Positions 26,201 to 33,992 of a DNA stretch of 52,538 nt are shown piece by piece. The notes beneath the pieces were generated by a model. The model was not told the origin of the DNA. It ran no database searches and saw only the letters and a list, made by a program, of their open reading frames with translations. This stretch comes from Planctomycetota bacterium (GTDB taxonomy: Bacteria > Planctomycetota > Planctomycetia > Pirellulales > Pirellulaceae). Where the stretch lies: the NCBI GenBank assembly GCA_963204965.1, contig CAUJKA010000408.1, positions 1-52,538 on the forward strand, in the 5' to 3' direction. Within the stretch, counting starts at the first letter, position 1. Each line of letters opens with the position of its first letter. Both the position numbers and the translations under genes were made by a program.

Positions 26201-28342
26201 TACACGGCCGTTCATTCTCCAGAATCGTTGCCCATCGTGATACCAATTGGACATAGCAGGTGGGGCGACTGTATCCCCCTCACGAAATATCCTCTGGCCG
26301 TTGAAGACACCGTCTGTTCCCACTTGAATGAGCGACTCCAGACCATACCGGTATTCGTACATACCGCCCGATTGCTCGTGATCTTGATTCGTAGCGGATG
26401 ACCATCGCAAGAACGTTTTCCATCCTGCAGCGGCATCATAGAAGATAAAGGCAAATTGCGATCCGACTGGAATCGCAAGCAGGAGCGTTTGCTCTTTCTT
26501 TAAAAGAATCTCACACTTGGTCGACGTGGTGGGCGAGACACAATGCACAGTATCCTGTTGGCGCCAGCAAACGAACGGGTACGCCCAATAAACATTGGAG
26601 TCCCCTCGCTTTGTACTGGGTATAGCGTTCCCTTCGGTGGTTCGATCAAGTTCATCCCAACCGTACTCGTCCATCACGCCCGCAACCAACGTGCGATGAA
26701 GACAACCAGCCAAGTCAATCTTTTTCAAGCGTTCGATAAGTTCTGGGAACTGTTGTGCCGTTTTGGGGCGGCATGATCCATCGAGATTCTCTTGTGCGAT
26801 TTCAAAGTCAGCCAGCGCGCCGGTTTCGAGCGAGGTCAATTGCTTGTCGATAAACTCCCACCAAACTTGCTTGATCGCGTCGTGCCCCGCAGCCGCTTCT
26901 TCAAAGGAGCGTCTCGCGGGAAGTGTGCGTCCCCAACTCTGCTTGCTTCGATCTCCATGAAACTTCACCAATTCAGGAATCTGTTCGATCAGTTTTGACC
27001 GGAATCGCTCGTCGTTACAGACATGAATCAATTGTGAGTTCCGACGAGGATGATCGATGACTTCCCGATTCCATCCGTCGAAATTCAAAGCAAATGAACC
27101 CTTGGGCATCTCGACGTCCAACCCAAGTTCCAGAACCATATCGAGAATGTCGACATCCATATGCCCGTAATATCCAGAGCCAAGCTGGATGGGTTGCTTC
27201 TCTTCTCTGAGGACATCCTTCATCTGTTCGAGCAACTCAAAGGCCCACTTGTTTGGAGACGATTCAACGGATACAACGCGGGACAACCACCCTGCTCTTC
27301 CGCCAGGTATTTCGACATCTTTCGGAAGCTTGGCCGCCGGCATCGACAGATAGGGAAGTACCTTCCAGTCTTCAAGCAAATCGAGCCACTCCCAAACGGC
27401 GCTTTCACTTCGATACGACGAAGCCGCATTCGTATGAACTAAGAGCCAAACTGCAAAAGAAGGACTACGAGCGACAATGTTGCCAACTTGCTTTTTGACC
27501 GACTTCCAAAACTGAAACGGTGCACGAGACATGGAGGGCGAAGTGATCATGGCTTGCAGCACTGCCTCGATCTCGGCATCCACATCCAGCTTGGCGGCTT
27601 TGGCCATTTTGGTTAGGTCGCTCGCAGCGTTTGCGATCGGAGCCATGCCCCCTAGAGTTCTGCGAACCACGAGATCTCTATAAGTCTCGTAGGCCTCGCT
27701 AGGCGGAAACTGCTTCTCAAGATCCTTGGCGTAGTCGGAAAGAGCTTTGCCTGAGAGACAACCGCTCAATGTGAACTCAAGGATCGCGTCGCGTCGATGT
27801 TCTCGATCGACCTCCAACGAGTGAACGCGTTCGGCTTCGAGAGCTTTGTTCAGTGCTCTGCCAGCGTAGGTAGTGTTTCCCAGTTCTTTGTAGGCCCGCG
27901 CCGCTTGCTCCCAAAACGCGGGAAGAAAGTGGCGAACCGACTTGTTAAGTTCTTCTGCCATCGCGACATAAAGATCCCAAGCGTGCCCTGCTTTCGAAAC
28001 GGCTTTGCGTTCCGCAGCTTTCATACGCTTGACAAGGTCGAGCGCGTACTTGGCATACTTCGGCTGGTGAATCAACGCCCAATGGCCAAACTCAAGTGCC
28101 GTTCGGTTCTGTTTGGCGATCGGCTCGCTGATGGCTCGACCTTCCAGACCGAGAAACTCCATCGACAGATCTTCGGCCGGTACAAGCCGTTCCGAAGTCA
28201 ATCGAATGATGACGCGGTCACCGAGAACCGGTGCTCCATAGGTTCGAGCGACCATGGTTTCAGTCGACTTCTCATCGACCTTGGCGTCCAGCCCGACTAA
28301 ACCACCTGCATCAAGTTGCGAAAGAGCCCAATCTTTACTCAT
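23276..28342 (-). CDS. 1688-residue protein of unknown function in the MoxR/VWA locus
   Basis: A very large cytoplasmic protein that I cannot assign to a named domain. Residues ~1-400 are helical and solenoid-like with Ala/Lys/Glu-rich repeats of 30-40 residues. Residues ~550-900 are richer in Trp, Gly and Tyr and look like beta-structure, with segments such as GQRFWRMNGRVHPNY and DGRSWVFSKEE. A highly charged helical segment lies at ~910-990. Residues ~1560-1630 resemble a winged-helix arrangement (LYLQILALPDP to GRELFLPGGW), which hints at nucleic-acid binding, though weakly. The C-terminus ends in a Lys-rich tail. Its ATG overlaps the stop of the DUF4132 gene by four bases, and the MoxR start follows two bases after its stop, so it is produced together with both. 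Large DUF4132-type proteins also occur next to MoxR/VWA genes in E. coli (MolR, YehI). Confidence 0.85.
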   Translation of the reverse strand: MSKDWALSQLDAGGLVGLDAKVDEKSTETMVARTYGAPVLGDRVIIRLTSERLVPAEDLSMEFLGLEGRAISEPIAKQNRTALEFGHWALIHQPKYAKYALDLVKRMKAAERKAVSKAGHAWDLYVAMAEELNKSVRHFLPAFWEQAARAYKELGNTTYAGRALNKALEAERVHSLEVDREHRRDAILEFTLSGCLSGKALSDYAKDLEKQFPPSEAYETYRDLVVRRTLGGMAPIANAASDLTKMAKAAKLDVDAEIEAVLQAMITSPSMSRAPFQFWKSVKKQVGNIVARSPSFAVWLLVHTNAASSYRSESAVWEWLDLLEDWKVLPYLSMPAAKLPKDVEIPGGRAGWLSRVVSVESSPNKWAFELLEQMKDVLREEKQPIQLGSGYYGHMDVDILDMVLELGLDVEMPKGSFALNFDGWNREVIDHPRRNSQLIHVCNDERFRSKLIEQIPELVKFHGDRSKQSWGRTLPARRSFEEAAAGHDAIKQVWWEFIDKQLTSLETGALADFEIAQENLDGSCRPKTAQQFPELIERLKKIDLAGCLHRTLVAGVMDEYGWDELDRTTEGNAIPSTKRGDSNVYWAYPFVCWRQQDTVHCVSPTTSTKCEILLKKEQTLLLAIPVGSQFAFIFYDAAAGWKTFLRWSSATNQDHEQSGGMYEYRYGLESLIQVGTDGVFNGQRIFREGDTVAPPAMSNWYHDGQRFWRMNGRVHPNYAQASYAHIANTNDGGNAVSEIDPVTGNVIRASVPPFFEESLPPGATIHWPLSHLMPKPSQPGVSPLGEKSGLLGIRCVRRRDGAVESTGIDGRSWVFSKEEQPSNGFLAALAIINKPASDSYWIVTNDGRFIDSETRKGFSLYQKERYFAGTGCDLPIRFLHSLRVRCEKTSKALRSLPRDDADKLLAAGEVEREARRRKQESDKPDPQREEAARVASTLFPTAPAKLVRGIARIARVAADEKAAIQSLLKRLEPPEGDAAGALSFNDDLANQGFKDLVLSQPPNLSTYYSPGSTLGAHIASTAKYFAGHELETLPKANQYWFSLLEDLPSVVWKTFWKRAIREDGPTDLKERLEGPWVHSLKLLAETGIFDLPGSFGLFRANYEEQSAKLETDVREKLDANREVLFSEGPARYVAYLHYIYPGNSIFVLGYNPNAECKAPKKLAFESTQKIEIKWNRKQVIGFVNALSKLDALPLPSIEKLNDASNRLGLHPIGVALLWMGNVRTTPYGQEKLTKELREFYGWKVKDIQVALLELQSATIPSDLFSNCLKEPGYLLTNAGHNFVSMVNSLAEARRAIAPFPSEISKELDRVFPRYGGLPLKEFNELIMAPKEAELLKLRKVEFRLPISQRSYSTLEVQVTPTASFDLTRAYDRVAKGISIINYGLPVGHSVRRQLPQVIESIRAFLDHPDNLLPIGQFFITFDAQKTNIESVIGNLATTMGKFEKDSNSIYRCETDTFVLATIPPNAFGFFYTSKLKTLKDLQALVGSLQPVRQTEYYDGSMRTPEFAVSMRSDGMTGLMECNRQPLVEDGLWEQFPLHSVPALVTECSKQLKVDEMSAALYLQILALPDPTSSNLKLWNGWSTKQIQSISATLVEKELLVEAKRERAGRELFLPGGWEPLKAPNLPIETWKLPLFGYENTEQLRGGMAEFIVFEGPITSLLEKAWNRWKAGDVPAYAEAPTKPSKKKK

Positions 28343-29259
28343 GACTCGGCTCCTTCTTTCTTTTCAACCTTGCGTTTTGCGTAAATGGAAGATGCCATTC
28401 TCACTCCTTCGCTGAAGGTAACTGGCCCGACCTCGCGAATAGCGATGGCTTGTTGTTTGTCATCCACGAAGATCAAATCGCCTGTAAACGTTTGACTCTC
28501 TGGAGACTCGCTACCAACGTAGTACCGAGCCTCCAATGGCGAAGTTCCCTCCCATACTTTGCAGGTGGCGTAGCCGCCTCGCACGGGATAGCCAAGCCTT
28601 TTGCAGACACCTAATGCAAAATTCAGTTGTTCGAATTCACCGTTTTCGTAGTCGCGAATCGAGTTCAGTTGAAACTGCTCTTTTTCAGGTCGAAAGACTG
28701 GACGATAGAGTTGCTCGACCGACTGGACGACTCCCAGATCGTTGGCCAAGTCGCGAAGGTCCTCCAGTTCGCCGATCAAGATTGGATGGAGAAAGGCCAC
28801 GCAAGGAGACTTCAGCCATTTCGATTCGCCATCAACATCGATCACACCTACACCTTTATTGGCGTCTGCGTTTTTGAGTAGGCCATACTGATCACGATCC
28901 ACTTTCCCATTATCTGACGAAGGGGCAATGACCATGTTCTCAAGGGCTGTTCGCCAATCGGGATCTGGCCAAACCTCGATAAGCGTTTGCCTCGGAATAA
29001 TCAGCGAGCGAAGCATCCAGCGTTCAACCGTGTGGAGGCATTCCATGCGATGATCGTCCAACCATGTCGCCAGGGCTTGTAGCTGATCCGTGGTGGGATC
29101 TTCTTTCAAAGCCGCAGGCAAAGTAGCCAGTTGATTGCCTTTAGCGTTTTGGCAAACGACTTTGCCATTCTGAAGTCCTAGTTTGTAGGAATTCGGACCA
29201 TCGATCCAAACCTGAGGATTCTCGGCGGATCCTGAACTGGATGCTCTCGTTTTTGCCAT
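28339..29259 (-). CDS. DUF4132 protein, first gene of the MoxR/VWA operon
   Basis: A 306-residue cytoplasmic protein. It carries the DUF4132 signature: a helix pair leading to WMLRSLIIPRQTLIEVWPDPDW, then an acidic central strand with DVDGESKWLKSPCVAFLHP, then LEDLRDLANDLGVVQSVEQ and a conserved YRPVF end (~165-195). The C-terminal third has strands including ARYYVG and FVDDKQQAIAIREVGPVTFSEG. In E. coli DUF4132 sits at the end of the long MolR/YehI proteins; here it is a separate, shorter protein followed by the 1688-residue protein, so the two may be a split version of that architecture. This is the first gene of the minus-strand operon; it starts at an ATG without a strong ribosome site. 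Confidence 0.82.
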   Translation of the reverse strand: MAKTRASSSGSAENPQVWIDGPNSYKLGLQNGKVVCQNAKGNQLATLPAALKEDPTTDQLQALATWLDDHRMECLHTVERWMLRSLIIPRQTLIEVWPDPDWRTALENMVIAPSSDNGKVDRDQYGLLKNADANKGVGVIDVDGESKWLKSPCVAFLHPILIGELEDLRDLANDLGVVQSVEQLYRPVFRPEKEQFQLNSIRDYENGEFEQLNFALGVCKRLGYPVRGGYATCKVWEGTSPLEARYYVGSESPESQTFTGDLIFVDDKQQAIAIREVGPVTFSEGVRMASSIYAKRKVEKKEGAES

Positions 29260-29472
29260 TTGAGTTTACAGAATTGAATGGGGCGCAGCTTCACATGAAT
29301 GACTTGCAGTATCATAACGAATTAACTCAGCGTTTTGTGTGGTGGCTGCGTAAAGAAAATCTGACCAATCGATACTGGAACCATGCGACCCAAGATCACC
29401 GCAATTTTTCTGTCGCAACTTGTTGAACAAGTGCCCGGTCGCGTTCGCAAACGATAGGACAGCGAACCTGCT
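29260..29472. other. Divergent intergenic region of the MoxR/VWA locus
   Basis: 213 bp between the start of the DUF4132 operon and the SWIM gene. It must hold both promoters. I saw no convincing pair of hexamers; a TATGAT on the minus strand (about 29310-29315) is a possible -10. A short palindrome lies close to the SWIM start (separate entry). Confidence 0.55.
29418..29432. promoter_or_regulatory. 15-bp palindrome, candidate operator
   Basis: ACTTGTT-G-AACAAGT is a perfect 7-1-7 inverted repeat, 40 bp upstream of the SWIM gene start and ~160 bp upstream of the divergent operon. It has the size of a typical dimeric repressor site. No regulator gene is adjacent. Confidence 0.4.
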
Positions 29473-31218
29473 GTGGCGGATTCGTGGAATTGGACTCACC
29501 AAGAAAACGTGTGGACAATTCAATCGAATGAAGAGACGGTTCGACTTCAGTCTCCTAATGGTGTCCTCACAGGCTTGGATTTTGTTTCGTGTTCCTGTCT
29601 GATGTCTCCTAAGTGCTTCCACATTTTGGCGTGCTGTAGCTGCTTGCCTTTAGAACATAGTCAGGCAAGCGCGGAGCCAGCTTCTGAGGAGCATTCAAGT
29701 GCGGATGCAAGCCCGCCAACTGATCGTGAGTTAGACACTCGAACTGTAGAAGTTACCGATGCTATGCGAGCCTCTGCGATCTTGGTTCGCGAGTCTCTTT
29801 CAGCATTGCTCCGCGTTGGTGCACGCAATGCGGGGATACTATTACAGTCAGGCTTGTTACGCGCTGGGCATGCGAGCCGTGCGTCGGACTTGTATTCGCT
29901 GAGCAATACGATGTTGCGAATCGCCGAAGGAGTTCAGCGTTTTCGACAGCAATCGGACGAAGCGGATTCGCTTGCCTTGAAAGAGGATGTTGCCTCCGCG
30001 TTTTTCGCATGTCATTCACTGCTTAACCAACCAACTGTTCCCAAGTGGATCGTTGGACAATCGCGACGCGTCTTTGAAAGTCTGGATGTTCGTAAGCTTA
30101 ACGGAGTTTTGGCCGAGCCCATTTTGACGCGAAGTGGATTTGCGGGAGTTAGCGTCTACCTGCAGGACACGAACGAAGGTGGACTGTATACCGTCAACGA
30201 ACTGCGGACCGGGGATACGAGCCTTATTCGTCAAGCGTATCGAGGTGGGATCGATCTTGGCGGCATAACAGTGGAGGCGAAAGAGCTTTGTCGCAGCACC
30301 TTTGCAGTTCAAGAGTTAACGGTCTCGGAAGACAGACGCCTTGGAAAAGGAAAGTCAACTCGTTGGGCGACGACGAAGCGTGAGCAGACCGAACCGTTCT
30401 CAGGCGGTCGATTTGCTAACTCCATCGACGCTCAACTTGAAAAGCTGTTCTCGTGGTCAGACACTCCTAACGAACAACGCCCAGCCGGTTGGGACTTGGT
30501 TTCAATAACAGCCACGGTGATGGGATCCAACGGGGCAACTGTCGTGGTTGCTGTTGAGGGATCTGATCAACCTTGGAGACTTGGTGTTATGATCGACTCG
30601 CCGGAACTAGAGTATCGACACAACTTGGCGTTGATCGCACGCTGTCCGCGACTGCAACTTCGATGTCTAGTTCGCGTACGAGAAAATGTTCCCTACTGCG
30701 CCGACTTACTTGCGATTGCCAACATCTCGTCCGTTCCTGCCGAACCGCAGGTTGATCCTAGATTGGAATTGCCTCAGGACTGGCAAGGTATATGCAATAC
30801 GGGACTCGATCGACTAGAAAGGCATTTTATCCGAGGTATCGAACGCTGGTCTGAAGAAATTGTTTTGGAAGGGGAGAGCGATCCGGTCGACACGATTGCC
30901 AAGTACACGACTCCGATTGAACGCAGGCTAGTCGGCATGGTCTTGGGAGGCCGCGACGCGATTCCTATCCTTGGCAGCAAATCGCATCGACGAGACAGCA
31001 ATCAATTGAAGAAACTCTTCCTGCCCATGGGGGCTCATCTACTGGATTTGTTGGCAACGAAGGCTCATGAAGACGCAGTCAGAGTCGCCTATGAATCGAA
31101 ATCGGTTTCAGAATCTCAAGACGAATCGGCCACAGCCTTTTTAGCGTGTGACACCTACAACCGAACGACCAAACGATCTTTGACGATTAGCAAATGGAAA
31201 GTTCATTTTGCAAGTTGA
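29473..31218 (+). CDS. SWIM zinc-finger protein (YehQ-like)
   Basis: A 581-residue cytoplasmic protein with a SWIM zinc-finger at the N-terminus: C40-x-C42, five residues, C48-x-H50, preceded by WNW and a VRLQSPNG strand as in other family members. The rest is mixed: a helical region with VRESLSALLRVGARNAGILLQSGLLRAGHASRASDLYSLS (~100-145), a central beta-rich portion, and a C-terminal helical part. SWIM fingers bind DNA or proteins. The gene order resembles E. coli yehQ beside yehL and yehP, so a joint role with the divergent MoxR/VWA operon is likely. The GTG at 29473 with AGGAC about 12 bases upstream is the best start; the longest frame gives the same. Confidence 0.88.
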   Translation: MADSWNWTHQENVWTIQSNEETVRLQSPNGVLTGLDFVSCSCLMSPKCFHILACCSCLPLEHSQASAEPASEEHSSADASPPTDRELDTRTVEVTDAMRASAILVRESLSALLRVGARNAGILLQSGLLRAGHASRASDLYSLSNTMLRIAEGVQRFRQQSDEADSLALKEDVASAFFACHSLLNQPTVPKWIVGQSRRVFESLDVRKLNGVLAEPILTRSGFAGVSVYLQDTNEGGLYTVNELRTGDTSLIRQAYRGGIDLGGITVEAKELCRSTFAVQELTVSEDRRLGKGKSTRWATTKREQTEPFSGGRFANSIDAQLEKLFSWSDTPNEQRPAGWDLVSITATVMGSNGATVVVAVEGSDQPWRLGVMIDSPELEYRHNLALIARCPRLQLRCLVRVRENVPYCADLLAIANISSVPAEPQVDPRLELPQDWQGICNTGLDRLERHFIRGIERWSEEIVLEGESDPVDTIAKYTTPIERRLVGMVLGGRDAIPILGSKSHRRDSNQLKKLFLPMGAHLLDLLATKAHEDAVRVAYESKSVSESQDESATAFLACDTYNRTTKRSLTISKWKVHFAS

Positions 31219-31302
31219 CCGTCCAAGATCGATTTCATTTGATCTAATTCATTTGACGAGCCAACGTGCAATCCGTCAGCCAATCAGAGACATGCATGTC
31301 GG

Positions 31303-32430
31303 TTATTCAGAGAGCGTCTCAAATCGATCTCCGTCGAATCGAGTTAAGCCAGTATTTCGAGTGCCGATCCAGATGTGGCCATTGGAGTCCTCGAGCAAGC
31401 TCCAAACGCTGTAGCCATTTAAGCCATCTTTGACTGTGAAGTTCTTGAATTTTACTCCGTCGTATCGCCAAATTCCGTTAGTTGTCTGAACGGTTGACTG
31501 GGTCTCGCTGCCGCCAAACCAAATGTTGTCTTTACTATCTTGCATCATGGCTTGATTGGCTTGCAACAGTTTAGTGACATCGTCGTCTTGAATAGTCAAT
31601 TTCGCAAAGCCATCGCCGTTGTCCCGCCAGATGCCTTGGATTCTTGTTGATAACCAAATCGTCCCTGCCTTGTCTTGGAGAATGTGTCGAATCCAGCCAT
31701 CGATTTTTGGTTTGACCGTAGTGATCGATTGGCCATCGAAGCGAAGGAGTCCTTCTGTCTCGCCTAGCCCAGAGCCAAGCCATATAATCCCGTTTCGGTC
31801 TTGGAGCATACACTGAATCTTCTTGAGCCTTAGGTTCTCAGTATTGATCAACTGAACGTCATCCAACAGACGACTGAACTTGCTCCCGTCATAACAGTAG
31901 AGTCCGTTGATAGTCCCGAACCAAAGGCTGCCCGACTTGACCTGCATGATGCTATAGACTTCACTGGTAGCTTCGGGAACGTTCGATAACGTCTGTCCCA
32001 CAAGGAATCGTCTTCCCTGGCTGTCGAACGTGAATGGAACTGAGGCGATCGACTTACCATCGTAACGACTGGCGCCTTTATCTGTACCGAACCAGATATT
32101 TCCGCTGGAGTCCTCGATCATGGCATACACAGTGTTGCTGCTCAGGCCATCTTTTTGTGTGTACTGAACAAAGCCCTTGCCGTTGTACCTATAGACTCCT
32201 TCGCCGGTAGTTGCAAACCACAAATCGCCTTTCTTATCCTGCAACATTGCGTGAATATTGTCGTGCTCGCCAGAGCCTTGAGTCTTAATCAGCTTCGGCT
32301 TAACGCCTGATGTGTCAGCAGATTTTTGTACGCCTAGTTCTTGTTGACTGTAGAGTTGACATAATGGCAAACAGGCATGCAACAAAAAACCTGAGAATAA
32401 AGCCAGCTTAAAGAACTGAGTCGTCTGCAT
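31303..32430 (-). CDS. Two-component-type sensor propeller without kinase
   Basis: A 375-residue exported protein. The start is set at ATG 32430, where a hydrophobic signal sequence (FFKLALFSGFLLHACLPLC) begins; the longer frame adds 33 unlikely residues. The mature part is a beta-propeller of the two-component regulator propeller family: seven repeats of the type LQDKKGDLWFAT..GVYRYNGKGF, each with the W-F-G or W-L-G core and a D/N-G-K/Q/S blade end. Such propellers normally form the sensor half of large histidine kinases; here nothing follows, so it may be a separate binding module. It converges with the SWIM gene across 84 bp and diverges from the WD40 gene. Confidence 0.85.
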   Translation of the reverse strand: MQTTQFFKLALFSGFLLHACLPLCQLYSQQELGVQKSADTSGVKPKLIKTQGSGEHDNIHAMLQDKKGDLWFATTGEGVYRYNGKGFVQYTQKDGLSSNTVYAMIEDSSGNIWFGTDKGASRYDGKSIASVPFTFDSQGRRFLVGQTLSNVPEATSEVYSIMQVKSGSLWFGTINGLYCYDGSKFSRLLDDVQLINTENLRLKKIQCMLQDRNGIIWLGSGLGETEGLLRFDGQSITTVKPKIDGWIRHILQDKAGTIWLSTRIQGIWRDNGDGFAKLTIQDDDVTKLLQANQAMMQDSKDNIWFGGSETQSTVQTTNGIWRYDGVKFKNFTVKDGLNGYSVWSLLEDSNGHIWIGTRNTGLTRFDGDRFETLSE

Positions 32431-32806
32431 GTGATTGAGCCTAAGTAGAATTGTTTGCCACGGAGCAGGCAAATCGCTGAGGGGGTAGGTGTCGGGGTAG
32501 CTATCGATGGCCGCAAATTTCGGAGCCAACTGTGCATTGCCATCGATTTTGGTTGATCACAGCGTTAGGCACAGATTGAGCTACGCAGCGAGCACCCATT
32601 TGGTTCAGAGCAAGAGCGGATGTGAACCACGGAATCACTTTGATCGTATCAGTAACCATCACGCGAATCCGTCTATCAATTGCGATTCCAATGTTGTTTG
32701 CCCTAACATTGTTTGCCCCCTGTTAAGCACTCCTAGTAGTTTGTGCCCCAGAAGGAAGTCTCCGTTGATCCATACTCCTCTGGCAGAGCTTCCTCTAAGA
32801 GCTTCA
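32431..32806. other. Divergent intergenic region, 376 bp
   Basis: Promoters for the propeller gene (minus) and the WD40 gene (plus) must lie here. The one structured item is a short direct repeat, TGTTGTTTGCCC at 32692-32703 and CATTGTTTGCCCC at 32707-32719. An open frame extends upstream of the WD40 start but lacks coding character. Confidence 0.5.
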
Positions 32807-33958
32807 ATGTGGAAAGTAGTTTCGCTGCTGTTCGGCTTACAAGTCGTTCCGCTTTTCTCCCAATCCATTTGTGCTCAACAAACTTCGACAACTGCATTGC
32901 CCTCGGTAGCCTCGGACGATCAGGTCAAGTCTCCCGAGGAGTCGCTTACGCGTCTTCTTGACCGGCCCTATACGCTGGGATTGGAAACGAGCTACACTTC
33001 TTCCGCTTCATTTTCGCCCGACAGTCGGCGAGTGATTACTGCGAGCCAAGACAACACCGCGCGGCTGTGGGACGTCGATCCAGAATCTCCGACGTACGGT
33101 AAGTTACTCCGTACGCTCGATGGACACACCAGCGCGGTGTTGGTCGCGTCTTTCTCGCCGGACGGCAAACTCGTGATAACGGGTAGCTTGGACAATACAG
33201 CGAGATTGTGGGACGTCGATCCGACTTCCCCTAGGTACGGGCAGTCGCTACTCAGGCTCGAAGGTCATACAGATGGGTTGTACTGTGCTTCGTTCTCTCC
33301 TCAAGGTAAGCGGGTGCTCACGAGCGGCCGAGACAACACAGCACGCTTATGGGATGTCGATCCCAATTCCCAAAGCTATGGCAAGTTGCTGCGAACACTT
33401 CGAGGGCACACGTCTCAGGTAGTCGTCGCTGTGTTTTCTCCCGACGGGACTCGCGTGCTCACAGGTAGCAATGACAACACTGCACGGCTTTGGGCCCTTG
33501 AAGCGCAGTCGGCATTTTTTGGGAAGGAGTTTCCAGGCATTGGCGTAGGGAAGACGGGCTATGTGCTTGCAGCATCCTTTTCGCCTGACGGGCGCAGCAT
33601 GCTAACGGGTACCGCTGACAACACAGCTCGACTATTCGATGCCGACCCAAAATCCACAACGTACGGAAAGATACTCGTCACGCTTCGAGGGCACACTGGC
33701 TGGTTGCGTGCCGCTTCGTTCGCACCCGACGGCAAGCGTATTCTTACGGCGAGTGATGACAAAACCCTACGCTTGTGGGACGCTGATTCGAAGTCTGCAA
33801 ACTTCGGTTCCCAGATTGCCCTCGTCGAAACCGGACAACCGATAACCTCCGCTGATTTTAGTCCCGACGGCAGTCGCGTAGTACTTAGTTCCGGAACATG
33901 GAACTCCAATCCCGCCAAGAGTCGCGGTGAAGTACAGATCTGGCATCTGCATAAGTGA
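32807..33958 (+). CDS. Exported seven-bladed WD40 repeat protein
   Basis: A 383-residue protein starting at ATG 32807, where a signal sequence begins (VVSLLFGLQVVPLFSQSICAQ); the open frame extends 100 codons further upstream but reads as non-coding. Seven WD40 repeats follow, each with ASFSPDGKR-type entry and DNTARLWD-type end, the number required for a complete propeller. Repeat spacing is ~48 residues; the DxDPxSxxYGKLL linker is unusually constant and probably forms a regular loop on one face. WD40 propellers serve as protein-binding platforms. The stop lies 34 bp from the SUMF1-fold gene, so the two may be cotranscribed. Confidence 0.9.
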   Translation: MWKVVSLLFGLQVVPLFSQSICAQQTSTTALPSVASDDQVKSPEESLTRLLDRPYTLGLETSYTSSASFSPDSRRVITASQDNTARLWDVDPESPTYGKLLRTLDGHTSAVLVASFSPDGKLVITGSLDNTARLWDVDPTSPRYGQSLLRLEGHTDGLYCASFSPQGKRVLTSGRDNTARLWDVDPNSQSYGKLLRTLRGHTSQVVVAVFSPDGTRVLTGSNDNTARLWALEAQSAFFGKEFPGIGVGKTGYVLAASFSPDGRSMLTGTADNTARLFDADPKSTTYGKILVTLRGHTGWLRAASFAPDGKRILTASDDKTLRLWDADSKSANFGSQIALVETGQPITSADFSPDGSRVVLSSGTWNSNPAKSRGEVQIWHLHK

Positions 33959-33992
33959 GCTACAGCAAATTGTTGATTAAAGACCCGCAAGA

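Noticed and set aside
32507..32806. Upstream extension of the WD40 frame
   Set aside because: The 100 extra residues lack coding character, and a signal sequence begins exactly at ATG 32807.
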